From positions 1-64,000 of the IMG/VR virus record IMGVR_UViG_3300021356_000018: a DNA stretch of 64,000 nucleotides; one strand, 5' to 3'. Source of the stretch: a virus. The notes beneath the pieces are model-generated. The model did no database searches, had not been told where the DNA came from, and saw only the letters and a program-made list of their open reading frames with translations. The number at the start of each line of letters is the position of its first letter. Position 1 is the first letter of the stretch. This document shows positions 49,136-58,135 of the stretch, one piece after another. The translations under genes were made by a program, and so were the position numbers.

Positions 49136-50364
49136 GTCATAAACTCGGTTATATCTACAGATGAGTGACTATCACGAATACGCTGTGATAAGTTGTCTTG
49201 GTACATAAATGTAGCATCTTCCATCGGTAATTTTTTCTCTATTGCTTTCTTAACCTGAGTAGCCATATCCCTTGCAGTTTTGTAAGGTACATTTTGGCAG
49301 ATGTGGTTGATGCTTTTCTCTGGGTCAAGTAATTCATAATCTTCAGGAAGTCCCATGATGTTCATTGCTTCCCTTATGTTTATATATCTATCTTCGACGG
49401 GGTGAGTAAGAACATGTGGCATATGTACTACAAATGCTCCAATGTATCGAATAGGAATTACTGTTCCTCTCCACATTACTCCACCACCTGCTTTAAGTTT
49501 TTCATATCGTCTCATACATTTATCGGCTTCTCTATCAAGTCCTAGCCCTCTCATGTATTCAGATACTTCAGCATAGTTTTTACCATGATGATGTATGATT
49601 TCACTTTCAACATTATACGATGCTCTTGTGAATGTTTCGTCTTCTCTTAATTCTGCAGCAAAATCACTATGAGTCATTCCGCCTTTTAATTCTTCTAGTA
49701 AGTATTTGTAGTATGGGTCATCTTGAGATGGAATACGCTTATTAATTGTTTCTGTTTGGAAATTAGATTTTGTTTCTAATAACAAGTCAGTAATGGTTGG
49801 CATCTCTTTGTCAAAATACTCAAATACTGGTACCTTATTTTTAAATACATCTTTTTTCCAAAAGAAATAAAACGATCGCCTACGAACTTGAGGATTACCA
49901 TGCAACAATGTCTTTGTAGTATAAATGGTCATGTTATAACCAGCTTCTTGCCCAATTTCCATAAGCTTCTTTTTCATAAATGCACCAACATTGGTAGCAA
50001 GAGCAGGAGCGTTTTCACCCCATAAAACTTTAGGAGCAATCTCATTGAGTACAAATTTTGTAGATTTTACAAGCCATTGGTTATTTGGATTCTGTTCACC
50101 ATAAGAATTGTGATAACTACTCAAACCTGCACAAGGACATACTGACGATACCACATCAACTTTCTTATATCGCTTAGGTGCATTCTCGCCATCAACAACG
50201 TGATATGGAATATTGTGGTCGTGTTCTTTATAATAATTTAACAAATGCTTTTCATTACCTTCAAATCCGCCGTATGTCATTAAGTACTCAGGCTTCTGTC
50301 CGTAAGCTTCGTCAGATGCTAATATCTCCCCTCCAATTAGTGGGATAATTCCTGCATGTTTCAT
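49132..50364 (-). CDS. C5-cytosine methyltransferase-like protein
   Basis: A 410-aa protein with motif IV SSVCPCAGLSS (catalytic Cys after Pro, Gln replaced by Ala), motif VI WGENAP, motif VIII PQVRRRSFYFF and motif IX REAMNIMGLPEDY of C5 methyltransferases. The usual N-terminal SAM motif (FxGxGG) is not evident: the start reads MKHAGIIPLIGGEI. It could be an active divergent enzyme, or bind rather than methylate. Next to glycosyltransferase genes and a dCMP hydroxymethylase. Confidence 0.8.
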   Translation of the reverse strand: MKHAGIIPLIGGEILASDEAYGQKPEYLMTYGGFEGNEKHLLNYYKEHDHNIPYHVVDGENAPKRYKKVDVVSSVCPCAGLSSYHNSYGEQNPNNQWLVKSTKFVLNEIAPKVLWGENAPALATNVGAFMKKKLMEIGQEAGYNMTIYTTKTLLHGNPQVRRRSFYFFWKKDVFKNKVPVFEYFDKEMPTITDLLLETKSNFQTETINKRIPSQDDPYYKYLLEELKGGMTHSDFAAELREDETFTRASYNVESEIIHHHGKNYAEVSEYMRGLGLDREADKCMRRYEKLKAGGGVMWRGTVIPIRYIGAFVVHMPHVLTHPVEDRYINIREAMNIMGLPEDYELLDPEKSINHICQNVPYKTARDMATQVKKAIEKKLPMEDATFMYQDNLSQRIRDSHSSVDITEFMT

Positions 50365-51485
50365 TCTACTACTCCTAAAAGCTCACTTCTTTGTGTTGCT
50401 TTATCTAGTGGGTGGTTATCATAAAGACATTCTTTTTGAGCCTTACCCAGTCTTGTTAATTCTTCAACAGACATATTCTCAACACTCTCAATTGTATTTC
50501 CAACATATGCCTCCCCGTAAATTGCACCTTCTGCATCTGAACATACAAGTACTGACTCTACATCAGCAACCTGTTGAACACGAGAGCGCCACCAACCAGA
50601 ACCTGCATGATAATATTCAGGCATCATGCAACCCCAGTTCTCATTATAAATTTTGCACATCTCAGGCTCTTTAACTCTATATGTTTCAATGCCTTTAGTT
50701 TGTTTTGTTTCTCGTCTTGGGCCAAAGTTTAATACATCCCATGTTGGCTTCTGTTTGTTAAACCAACCCATAGTTTTACTTTGAACAATAGATGAGAATA
50801 TCCACCTGAGTTTTTTCTCATCGGGTGGAAGAATAATTGGCTCATCATCAAAGAATCCAAGTAATCCAGCATCTTCGCCATAATTATTTTCTGGTCTACG
50901 ATTAAGGTTATAAGGATTTGGATTATAATTGATAATCTTACCTTTATAATCAATTTTGAATTTGTCGTTGTCACCACCAGCAAATGTACATAAAATCAAG
51001 TCATTCTGTTTTTGGTTTACAATATGACATGCTTCAATGAATGTGTCAATATGTTTACCCATATCTTCAAGTGGTGTGTCACCTTTATATAGATTTGCTA
51101 GGTATGTATTTGTTCCATAATCAAAGAATGGTTTGCCCGATTCTTTATGAGCAATAAGATTTTCTTCATACAATTTAAATGAGATGAATACTTCACGCAC
51201 TTGCCAATCATCGTTGGCGAGAATTGCATCAGGTCTTGCTGTCAATGCATATAAAGCGTCGAAAGCATGGTGAGCAAAAGATTTAACAGATGAAAGATAG
51301 ATAATAACTTTATCATATCCGCTAAGGTCTTCGCCAATTGATACTGTTCGTTGTTCAATCTCGTGGCCCATATCTTCAAGGCATCGAATTAAACTGTAAT
51401 GTGAGTTTAGAATTTTGAGCTCTTTACCAAGATAGTAATCTTTAGTACATTGCTCTTTGTTAAACCCTGTGATTAAGATTTTCAT
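50361..51485 (-). CDS. Probable GT-B glycosyltransferase-like protein
   Basis: A 374-aa protein starting MKILITGF, with an N-terminal Rossmann-like half (YDKVIIYLSSVKSFAHHAF) and a FFDDEPIILPPDEKKLRW linker. The layout recalls T4 beta-glucosyltransferase, but I see no diagnostic motif, so the call rests on overall shape and its overlap (4 nt) with the methyltransferase-like gene. DNA glucosylation is a guess. Confidence 0.45.
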   Translation of the reverse strand: MKILITGFNKEQCTKDYYLGKELKILNSHYSLIRCLEDMGHEIEQRTVSIGEDLSGYDKVIIYLSSVKSFAHHAFDALYALTARPDAILANDDWQVREVFISFKLYEENLIAHKESGKPFFDYGTNTYLANLYKGDTPLEDMGKHIDTFIEACHIVNQKQNDLILCTFAGGDNDKFKIDYKGKIINYNPNPYNLNRRPENNYGEDAGLLGFFDDEPIILPPDEKKLRWIFSSIVQSKTMGWFNKQKPTWDVLNFGPRRETKQTKGIETYRVKEPEMCKIYNENWGCMMPEYYHAGSGWWRSRVQQVADVESVLVCSDAEGAIYGEAYVGNTIESVENMSVEELTRLGKAQKECLYDNHPLDKATQRSELLGVVE

Positions 51486-51497
51486 AATATCTCCATT

Positions 51498-52181
51498 CTA
51501 TAGTTTGGATTCCCACTCCAAAAACTTTTGTTCGTCAAATAATTTAGTACCTCCAGCTGTGGTTATGTGCTGAATGTATTTACCCTTTTTACCCCAGTGA
51601 CCCCATTCGTTACTAATGCTTGTGTATTTACCATAATGGTTACCGACTAGGACATTAAACAATGATTGGTCATGCTGTGGTTGAGGCACATCAAGTTGTG
51701 CTCTCCAGTGGTCTTTTGTTGCTTCGTAATATTTTCTATCAAATAAAACTGTACCTGAGCAAAAGTATATATGCTCATCAGGTATTCCTAAGCGTTCGTT
51801 AAATCTTTTTTGTTTTGCAGCTGCTGCTTCTGTATTGTAGCCATAATCCATCATTGCTGAAAATTCATCGTTCTCAAATAAGTTAGGACAAATTTTAGTA
51901 ATAATAGCATCACTATCCAAGTACATAATTTTATCGTACCCTTGCTCGAATAGTTTGTAAATATAAAGTTTATGATAAGCAGGTGAGTATTGGCTACCTA
52001 ACCACTCATCTGTTGTAAGTCTGAAATACTCTGCATCATGTTGCATCGCATAAGCTTTTGCTCGTTGTGCTGAGTAATCGTAAAGTTCTTGTGCGTAATG
52101 AAATTTTTTCTTGCCTTCTGAGCGACCGCCATTCGGCTTTATCTGCACTTGAAAAACAAGGTTCTTTTCAATTTTACTCAT
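51498..52181 (-). CDS. Glycosyltransferase, GT8-like
   Basis: A 227-aa GT-A enzyme. MYLDSDAIITK is the DxD metal site, AKAYAMQHDAEYF precedes it, and FCSGTVLFDR and DQSLFNVLV follow as in GT8. Next to a weak -10 at 52207-52212 and a late-type box. Acceptor unknown. Confidence 0.82.
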   Translation of the reverse strand: MSKIEKNLVFQVQIKPNGGRSEGKKKFHYAQELYDYSAQRAKAYAMQHDAEYFRLTTDEWLGSQYSPAYHKLYIYKLFEQGYDKIMYLDSDAIITKICPNLFENDEFSAMMDYGYNTEAAAAKQKRFNERLGIPDEHIYFCSGTVLFDRKYYEATKDHWRAQLDVPQPQHDQSLFNVLVGNHYGKYTSISNEWGHWGKKGKYIQHITTAGGTKLFDEQKFLEWESKL

Positions 52182-52239
52182 AATGTAATCACCTAATTAA
52201 TTGTATATTATAACATGTTTTTATTGGAATGTACACAAT

Positions 52240-52247
52240 TATTTATG
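52240..52247 (-). promoter_or_regulatory. Possible late-type box CATAAATA
   Basis: Minus-strand CATAAATA 59 nt before the GT8 gene; a weak sigma70-like -10 (TATAAT at 52212-52207) lies between. Confidence 0.35.
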
Positions 52248-52253
52248 AAAATT

Positions 52254-52709
52254 TTACAGTGTAATTTCGCTGGCGTCATATATCGACCAAGCAACTCCTG
52301 CTTCTAAAAACATATTGGATGTTTTAGTAAAGGAACTCTTCCAATTATCTGGTACATCTTCTGCTGCCATAACAGTTCTTACACATCCTACTTGAATTAT
52401 GCCTTTTGCACATTCATGGCAAATTGGTAAACCCCAAACGTATGCAGTTGCACCACGAAGAGATTGACCATGAGCTGTGGCATTGTATATACCATTCATT
52501 TCTGCATGAGATACTAACTCATACTTAAGCTCTCTATCGTTGTATCGTTCTTCTGTATCTTCGATACCTCGTGGAAAGCCATTATAACCTGTAGAGACGA
52601 TTCTACGATTGACAACATAGACAGCACCTATTTGTTTAGATGGGTCTTTACTCCATGTAGAAACTTCTCTTGCTAATCTTAAAAATCTTACATCCCATTT
52701 ATCTGGCAC
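52254..52709 (-). CDS. cd: dCMP deaminase
   Basis: A 151-aa zinc deaminase making dUMP. SHAEMNGI (His, Glu) and ICHECAKG (two Cys) give the zinc site, preceded by STWSKDPSKQIGAV. I use GTG 52709, seven nt after GAGGAA in the end of the gene upstream; this gives the usual family start. T4 Cd is 193 aa. It competes with the hydroxymethylase for dCMP. Confidence 0.92.
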   Translation of the reverse strand: MPDKWDVRFLRLAREVSTWSKDPSKQIGAVYVVNRRIVSTGYNGFPRGIEDTEERYNDRELKYELVSHAEMNGIYNATAHGQSLRGATAYVWGLPICHECAKGIIQVGCVRTVMAAEDVPDNWKSSFTKTSNMFLEAGVAWSIYDASEITL

Positions 52710-53364
52710 TAATAAGTTCCTCAATAAAGTTGAAGTGTCTTTCGTAAACATGGAAGTTGGATGCTGTCCATATCAAATTACCACATTGAACACCGAGTTC
52801 ATATGCAAGTTTATGTTGAACGCTTCTTGCCCATGCTTTATCATTGTTATAACCAAAGACTGCATCGTTCGAACGCATCAGATAATGAGATTCAAGTTGA
52901 CCATCGCGAATATAAAATGTATTTGCATATGTACACATAAAGTCATTCATGCCATCGCGAGACATATCGACATGCATACTTGGTCTATTGTATATCATAG
53001 TGGCTCTACGTGAATTTGGATTGTTTTTCAGTTCACGCAAAACATGTTTATATTGGTTACCATTATCTTCAGAATAAATGCACCAGCCGTAATTAGAATT
53101 AATCTCACCTTCTGTTGATGCAATTGATTTCCATATCTGAGGAGTTTCTCCAGGAATATCGTTTACATTAAGCGATTGAGATTCATACCATTCCAATTCA
53201 CGTTCGATGTACTCATAGGCTGGTTTACGAATAACATAGTCTTCGTCTGCAATAAATGTTGCACCAATGATTTCAATAGTTTTAGCACCTGTTCTGTCGA
53301 TTACAAAATCTTCATCAAGGTACTTATCAATAATCAGTTGTCTTATGTTACCAACTGTTAACAT
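52699..53364 (-). CDS. gp42: dCMP hydroxymethylase (gp42)
   Basis: A 221-aa thymidylate-synthase-fold enzyme close to T4 gp42 (246 aa): KTIEIIGATFIAD, RELEWYESQSLNVNDIPGETP, GEINSNYGW, DGMNDFMCT with catalytic Cys144, and MRSNDAVFGYNND. Asp175 replaces the Asn of thymidylate synthase, which is what lets T4 gp42 use dCMP. Makes 5-hydroxymethyl-dCMP. The end is about 20 aa shorter than T4. Strong sign that phage DNA contains hydroxymethylcytosine. Confidence 0.92.
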   Translation of the reverse strand: MLTVGNIRQLIIDKYLDEDFVIDRTGAKTIEIIGATFIADEDYVIRKPAYEYIERELEWYESQSLNVNDIPGETPQIWKSIASTEGEINSNYGWCIYSEDNGNQYKHVLRELKNNPNSRRATMIYNRPSMHVDMSRDGMNDFMCTYANTFYIRDGQLESHYLMRSNDAVFGYNNDKAWARSVQHKLAYELGVQCGNLIWTASNFHVYERHFNFIEELISAR

Positions 53365-53618
53365 TAAATACTCTCCAGCAATGCTTCCATATCTTCAACT
53401 TCAGTTACTACTGAGCTGATATTTTGTTTGTGAAAAACTCTTGCAGCTTTTCGTAGTGTTGCTTTTGGGATATCAACATCATCTGCTAATGCATCAATTG
53501 CATCTTTTTGGAATGCTCTTTCGCCTTCCATTCTTACATATGAATTACTAATTTCTTCAAATGCACCACGTATGCGTTTTTTATCTTCTTCGCTTGAAGG
53601 TATAATGATATTACTCAT
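53364..53618 (-). CDS. DsbA-like late-transcription DNA-binding protein
   Basis: An 84-aa helical protein. ATG at 53618 has AGGAGAAATAGAG upstream. The KATLRKAARVFHKQN segment and acidic tail recall T4 DsbA (89 aa), which binds late promoter regions. Similarity by eye only. Confidence 0.55.
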   Translation of the reverse strand: MSNIIIPSSEEDKKRIRGAFEEISNSYVRMEGERAFQKDAIDALADDVDIPKATLRKAARVFHKQNISSVVTEVEDMEALLESI

Positions 53619-53949
53619 CTCTATTTCTCCTGTTAAATACATCATGACGAGGGTCTTGGCCTGGAATCATATGTCGAGCATATGCAACAAAGAAACTCGA
53701 ATAGTTAATTAAGTCTTTAGCTGAATCTTCAAGCGATTCAAAGTTGGGTTCGTAATCATCAGATTGCATGGCTTCCATGACAGATTTCATGCGGAGCATT
53801 TTAGCGTGCATGATGTCATGGATTGTGGTTAAGCCATTAGGATAATAGTCCGCTTGGGAAACGGACGAATTAGGATTCTGATAATCACGAGATTTTTGTT
53901 CTTGTAAGTCAATGCATTCTTGCAAGACGTTTACAGATTCTCGGGACAT
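53611..53949 (-). CDS. Nmad1 (DUF1599)-like protein
   Basis: A 112-aa helical protein: KSRDYQNP, THDIMHAKMLRM-type segment and ESLEDSAKDLINYSSFF fit the Nmad1 family (nucleotide modification associated domain 1). ATG at 53949 has AAGGTGAAAAC upstream. Family members occur beside base-modification genes; the reaction is not known to me. It sits directly before the gp42 pair. Confidence 0.65.
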   Translation of the reverse strand: MSRESVNVLQECIDLQEQKSRDYQNPNSSVSQADYYPNGLTTIHDIMHAKMLRMKSVMEAMQSDDYEPNFESLEDSAKDLINYSSFFVAYARHMIPGQDPRHDVFNRRNRDE

Positions 53950-53980
53950 AGTTTTCACCTTTTTCATAATTTAAAGTGTT

Positions 53981-54009
53981 ATTATAACACGTTGTGTAAG
54001 TTTTGTCAA
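53981..54009 (-). promoter_or_regulatory. Early sigma70 promoter
   Basis: TTGACA (54009-54004), 17 bp, TATAAT (53986-53981), minus strand, for Nmad1, DsbA-like and gp42 genes. Confidence 0.88.
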
Positions 54010-54014
54010 CCTTT

Positions 54015-54248
54015 TTATACAACTTTTGGTGGCACTGGCTTAGCAAAATGATTGTTTACATTTAAGAGTTTGTCTTCAGCTTCAGATAATAGCTCTAACT
54101 CTTTGTCAATCGTTTCAATAACACCAGGATGTTCTGCAACACCTACGCCATTCTCAAGCATAACAGTAATATTTGCTTTATGCTCAGCAATTGCAGCTTG
54201 ATACTTAGCGATCAAAGCTTGTAAAATTGTTTCTCTCAGTTCTTTCAT
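54015..54248 (-). CDS. Small coiled-coil phage protein
   Basis: A 77-aa helical protein, KELRETILQALIAKY at the start and an IDKELELLSEAEDKLL helix later, with a Gly-rich link. Conserved type in cyanophages from memory; unknown function. Confidence 0.7.
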   Translation of the reverse strand: MKELRETILQALIAKYQAAIAEHKANITVMLENGVGVAEHPGVIETIDKELELLSEAEDKLLNVNNHFAKPVPPKVV

Positions 54249-54257
54249 GATATACTC

Positions 54258-54659
54258 CTATAAGTCTGAAAATTTGCCGTGATTACCTTCATGCGAAGGT
54301 GGGTACCAATCATCGGGCTTAATTAAATCTGGTACTCCAAGTGGATTAGGGCGAGATGGCTTTTCACCTACCTCTTTGTTCATATTAGCTTTAAGAACTT
54401 CGTCCCAAGCTTTATAAGGGTCGACACCGAAAGCATCGAGTGTGCCTATGGCAACAACACATAGGTCAATTAATCCATCTACAATTTCTTCTGCATCATT
54501 TTCAGATACAGCTTTACGAGTTTCTTCTAGTTCTTCATTGAGAAAGTCAACACGAAACTCGAGAAACTTTTTTAGTTTCTCTGGATTGTTTTCAACCCAT
54601 TGTCTTGTTAGATATTTACCTTGCATTAAGTGAATATCTTCTACCCAGTTTTTACTCAT
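54258..54659 (-). CDS. MazG-like nucleotide pyrophosphohydrolase
   Basis: A 133-aa all-alpha NTP pyrophosphatase. FLNEELEETRKAV provides the E-E-x-x-E helix and EIVDGLIDL the second acidic helix. ATG at 54659 has AAGGAATGCCT upstream and overlaps the cytochrome gene end by 8 nt. Substrate could be dUTP, dCTP or a modified nucleotide. In T4 dCTP is destroyed to favour modified C; this enzyme might do it (inference). Confidence 0.75.
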   Translation of the reverse strand: MSKNWVEDIHLMQGKYLTRQWVENNPEKLKKFLEFRVDFLNEELEETRKAVSENDAEEIVDGLIDLCVVAIGTLDAFGVDPYKAWDEVLKANMNKEVGEKPSRPNPLGVPDLIKPDDWYPPSHEGNHGKFSDL

Positions 54660-54969
54660 TAGGCATTCCTTGTTGAATGTATACGCCGATGGTACCAATT
54701 TGACCATCTGTTAAACCTTTAGCTGTGGGCCACATCATTGCAGATTGTGGTCCTACGACTTGACCTGCTTTATAAGCAAGTAGTTTTGAAATAATGTAAT
54801 CAGCATTTTGTCCTTGTAATTTAGGACCTAGTCCGCCTTGGCCTTGTGGGCCATGACATGCTGCACATGTATTCCAAACTTGTCTGATATCTTTGAAGCT
54901 ATCAAGATTGTCTTCTGCTGCTGCATTTGCTGATAACACTAATGTCATCGCGATAATTAATTTGTTCAT
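54652..54969 (-). CDS. Exported c-type cytochrome
   Basis: A 105-aa class I cytochrome c. Signal peptide (cleavage ANAAAE near 18), haem-binding CAACH (Cys35, Cys38, His39), GLGPKLQGQ, and the axial Met in SAMMWPTAKGL (Met78 or Met79), ending in a helix VYIQQG. Closest to small c553/c5-type carriers. It must be matured by the host Ccm system in the periplasm. Overlaps glutaredoxin by 4 nt. Phage-made electron carrier. Confidence 0.92.
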   Translation of the reverse strand: MNKLIIAMTLVLSANAAAEDNLDSFKDIRQVWNTCAACHGPQGQGGLGPKLQGQNADYIISKLLAYKAGQVVGPQSAMMWPTAKGLTDGQIGTIGVYIQQGMPNE

Positions 54970-55181
54970 AGTTTTGCCTCTAGTTCTGTATATCCACCTA
55001 TAGCTTCACCGTCCATAGTAATCTGAGGAAACGTTCGAGCTGTAGGAAACTTTTCAAAAAATTCTTCAGTGGTATAATCTTCTTGTAGAGTTAAGTACTC
55101 ATACTCTACACCTTTCTGTTCACATAGTGATTTTGCCATTACACAATAACCACATGATGGTTTACCATAAATTGTTACCAT
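54966..55181 (-). CDS. Glutaredoxin
   Basis: A 71-aa glutaredoxin with CGYC active site, FPTARTFPQI (cis-Pro) and DGEAIGGYTEL. Reduces disulfides; could serve ribonucleotide reductase or the phage peroxiredoxin. Confidence 0.93.
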   Translation of the reverse strand: MVTIYGKPSCGYCVMAKSLCEQKGVEYEYLTLQEDYTTEEFFEKFPTARTFPQITMDGEAIGGYTELEAKL

Positions 55182-55189
55182 AGTTTCTC

Positions 55190-55480
55190 CTATACTAATT
55201 TAAGTCCACCACTCGAGTCAGGCATTGCAATACCTGTAGTAGCTTCAATAACTTGTCTTTTCAATTCATCAGCAGGTTCTAACTGGAACATAACATGTTG
55301 TTCGCCAATAACTACTGGGCCACGTTTTGCATAAGGTACAAATGGAACCATTCCGATTTTACCTTCTCCTGCCGGAACTAACAGAATAGCGTCTGTTAAT
55401 GTGTAAAAGCCTTTGTCATAACTGACTTCTGCAACAACCTCTTCGCCCGTTACTAGCCTTACAATTTGTACATCTTTCAT
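55190..55480 (-). CDS. Small beta-barrel phage protein
   Basis: A 96-aa protein. VRLVTGEEVVAEV and ILLVPAGEGKIGMVPFVPYAK look like an Sm-like or SH3-type barrel, followed by a disordered tail with a VIGEQHVMF strand. Highly conserved type in marine T4-like phages; function unknown. Confidence 0.7.
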   Translation of the reverse strand: MKDVQIVRLVTGEEVVAEVSYDKGFYTLTDAILLVPAGEGKIGMVPFVPYAKRGPVVIGEQHVMFQLEPADELKRQVIEATTGIAMPDSSGGLKLV

Positions 55481-55506
55481 AATGTCATTCTCCTATTTTG
55501 TGCTAT

Positions 55507-55535
55507 ATTATAACACGTTTGTTTGTATTTGTCAA
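55507..55535 (-). promoter_or_regulatory. Early sigma70 promoter
   Basis: TTGACA (55535-55530), 17 bp, TATAAT (55512-55507), minus strand, for the gene at 55480 and onwards to cytochrome c. It touches the polymerase stop. Confidence 0.88.
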
Positions 55536-58078
55536 CCAAAAAATAAATCCAATGTATCTTGTTTTTCAGAAGTCCAGCCGAGAGCTTCAATGATATGCTC
55601 GATAGGACTAAGGAATACTTTACCGAATTGTGTTTCGTAATCTATATATCGCTCGAGTCCAAGTTCTGGCGGTAGAACAGTTGGGAATGAGATAACATTT
55701 TCACGTATCGGATTTGGTACTTTGAGATACACAAACTTTACCTTATCGCCTGACTGAATGGACTCGTATCGTTTACTGAGACCTTTGTCTTTAAGATAAT
55801 GGTTAAATAATATGCAACCACGAACATGTATTGGACAACCTTTCTTGTATCCACCCTTGGTCATATACTTCTCGATATTGTCAGTACCTGAGTTACGACC
55901 AACAGCTTCTGCAGGAAGTTTAAAGAACTCTTGTTTGAAGTCTGCAATAAATTTTTGAGTCTGTTCTTCACCTTCGTTTAGAATTACGCTGAAGATTTCA
56001 CGCATTTTGTCACGACATACTTCTGGCGTTGATGAACGAACTGATTCAAGTCCTGTCACACTGATTTTTGGTTTTTCGTAATGTACACCTTCTGAGTTAA
56101 GCGTATTAAGTATATATCGCTTTTTAGCAATGAAGATTGCACGGTCATTAATTTTCTCACGTTTCATTACCATCGCATTACGATAGGCACCCATATCAGA
56201 TGCAAGCTTCTCGTAACCTTGTTCGATAATCTGTTCGATTTTAGTTTGGCATACTTTATCAAGGAACTCTTCGCCAGTCTTGCGATCGATGTCAGTCGTA
56301 CCATAGACCTTTTCAACGAGGTCTGCAAAGTTAACGTAAATTGAGTCAGTGTCGATATAGATGATATAGTCTTTGTCTTTTGTTTTCAGTACTTTGTTGA
56401 GATAATCGTTTACAGACTTTTGTGCATATCGAATCGAGAGCTGACCTGATGTGGTAATAGCTTCAGCCATATCATTAATATAGTATAAGAAGTATATGTT
56501 TGCTGTAGCACCATAGAGTGAGTTCATCGAAATTTTTATCGACATTTGAGAATTGTGCAATTGGTTAGCTTCTGTCTTAAGCTTTTTCTTTTCTGTAGGG
56601 TCAGTTTCAACTTCAAGTTGTTGTTCAACCGCAAGCATTTGCTTTTTGATTTGAGCACGATTATTATAGTACTCATCAATAATCTCGGGAATAATACCGA
56701 GTTTATCATTACTGAAACATGCACCATTTGCAGCAACAGAATATGATTTATTGTTATTTTTAAATTCGTCTTTAAGTACCATATCTTGAGATACATACTC
56801 ACGTTCATCTTGCAAATAAGTTTCAGGTGACATATTGTATTGAAGCATCAAGTGAGGATACAGTGAGTTCAAGTCAAATGATACTACCCAAGGGTACATT
56901 GCAGGTTTAGGGTCTTTAACATAACCACCTACAAGACCAGAACCTCGTTGACCTGGTGATTCTTTGATTGGTGGAACAATCTTGTCACTCATCAGTTTAC
57001 GATAGATAATAGATTCCCATATACCTACAGTGCCGAATGCATCGTTATAGTTAACTCCACCACCATAAGCAACAGTCATCACAAGAGCAAGTAGAGATGT
57101 TTCCTCTTCCAACCTTTCAATGAGCTGTGTGTCTTTTAAGTTATAGTCGAGATAGAGTTGCGGGTTCTGTTCGTATAAAGCATTTAGATTACCATATTCA
57201 GAATAATCCAATTTCTTTTCACCGAGTACAACATTCGCAATATGGTCAAGTCTGTAGGATTCTTGTGGTCCGTACTTGTAACCAAACTTTTTAAACGCAT
57301 CCATATAGTCAATAACAGCAACACCTGAGATTGTGTAAGATGATTGTACCTTACCAAACACTTCTCGCGAATATTTACGAATATTATTCCAAGGGCTGAG
57401 TCGTTTGGATAATTCCTCACCACATAGATTTGTAATACGAGTCACAATATACTGAATGTCAAAGTATTGTACGTTCCAACCAGTTACAACGTCCGGATAA
57501 TCAGATACCCATATCTCAACGAATCGTCTGAGTAATTGTACCTCTGAGTCAAATTTGATGAATACAATATTCTCGGGGTCGATACCAGTAATAGTTTTTG
57601 TCTTATCAAAATCTTTGCGTCCAAGCAAATAGTACAGGTTTGATTTAGATGATTTATATGCAATAGATGTGATTTCTTTGTCAGCATATTCTGTGTTTGC
57701 ATACCCATCGCTGATATCGACCTCGATATCGAAGGAGACGATGTTGACTTGGTTAATGTCATAACGTACATCGTCGGGATAATTCTCTTGAATAAATTGA
57801 GCAGTATAGTTTGTGTTACCAAAGATTTTCATGCCATGAACACCTTTGTACTCTTCAGTAAATTCTTTAGCTTCACGCATTGAGCCAAACTGCTGAGGAC
57901 TCAATGGTAAGTTACCTTTAAGGGAAGTATATCCCTCGTCACCAGATTTTGGTGTGTGTAAGTAAAGAGTTGGTTTGTAAGGAACGCGATATGAGAAACG
58001 TTTACCGTTTTCGTAACCACGATGCAAGATGTTATTGCCGTAACGCTCGACTGAAGTGTAAAAAGAAGTCATACTCAT
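55532..58078 (-). CDS. gp43: DNA polymerase (gp43, family B)
   Basis: An 848-aa replicative polymerase with proofreading (T4: 898). Exo I SFDIEV (Asp117, Glu119), exo II GWNVQYFDI, motif A FDLNSLYP (Asp402), motif B KISMNSLYGA and motif C IDTDS (Asp576, Asp578) are all intact. ATG at 58078 or at the third codon. Confidence 0.98.
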   Translation of the reverse strand: MSMTSFYTSVERYGNNILHRGYENGKRFSYRVPYKPTLYLHTPKSGDEGYTSLKGNLPLSPQQFGSMREAKEFTEEYKGVHGMKIFGNTNYTAQFIQENYPDDVRYDINQVNIVSFDIEVDISDGYANTEYADKEITSIAYKSSKSNLYYLLGRKDFDKTKTITGIDPENIVFIKFDSEVQLLRRFVEIWVSDYPDVVTGWNVQYFDIQYIVTRITNLCGEELSKRLSPWNNIRKYSREVFGKVQSSYTISGVAVIDYMDAFKKFGYKYGPQESYRLDHIANVVLGEKKLDYSEYGNLNALYEQNPQLYLDYNLKDTQLIERLEEETSLLALVMTVAYGGGVNYNDAFGTVGIWESIIYRKLMSDKIVPPIKESPGQRGSGLVGGYVKDPKPAMYPWVVSFDLNSLYPHLMLQYNMSPETYLQDEREYVSQDMVLKDEFKNNNKSYSVAANGACFSNDKLGIIPEIIDEYYNNRAQIKKQMLAVEQQLEVETDPTEKKKLKTEANQLHNSQMSIKISMNSLYGATANIYFLYYINDMAEAITTSGQLSIRYAQKSVNDYLNKVLKTKDKDYIIYIDTDSIYVNFADLVEKVYGTTDIDRKTGEEFLDKVCQTKIEQIIEQGYEKLASDMGAYRNAMVMKREKINDRAIFIAKKRYILNTLNSEGVHYEKPKISVTGLESVRSSTPEVCRDKMREIFSVILNEGEEQTQKFIADFKQEFFKLPAEAVGRNSGTDNIEKYMTKGGYKKGCPIHVRGCILFNHYLKDKGLSKRYESIQSGDKVKFVYLKVPNPIRENVISFPTVLPPELGLERYIDYETQFGKVFLSPIEHIIEALGWTSEKQDTLDLFFG

Positions 58079-58101
58079 ATTATTCCATATTGTAGGGTAC
58101 T

Positions 58102-58130
58102 ATTATAACACGTTGTGTGGAATTTGTCAA
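58102..58130 (-). promoter_or_regulatory. Early sigma70 promoter
   Basis: TTGACA (58130-58125), 17 bp, TATAAT (58107-58102), minus strand, before the polymerase gene. Confidence 0.88.
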
Positions 58131-58135
58131 CCGTT

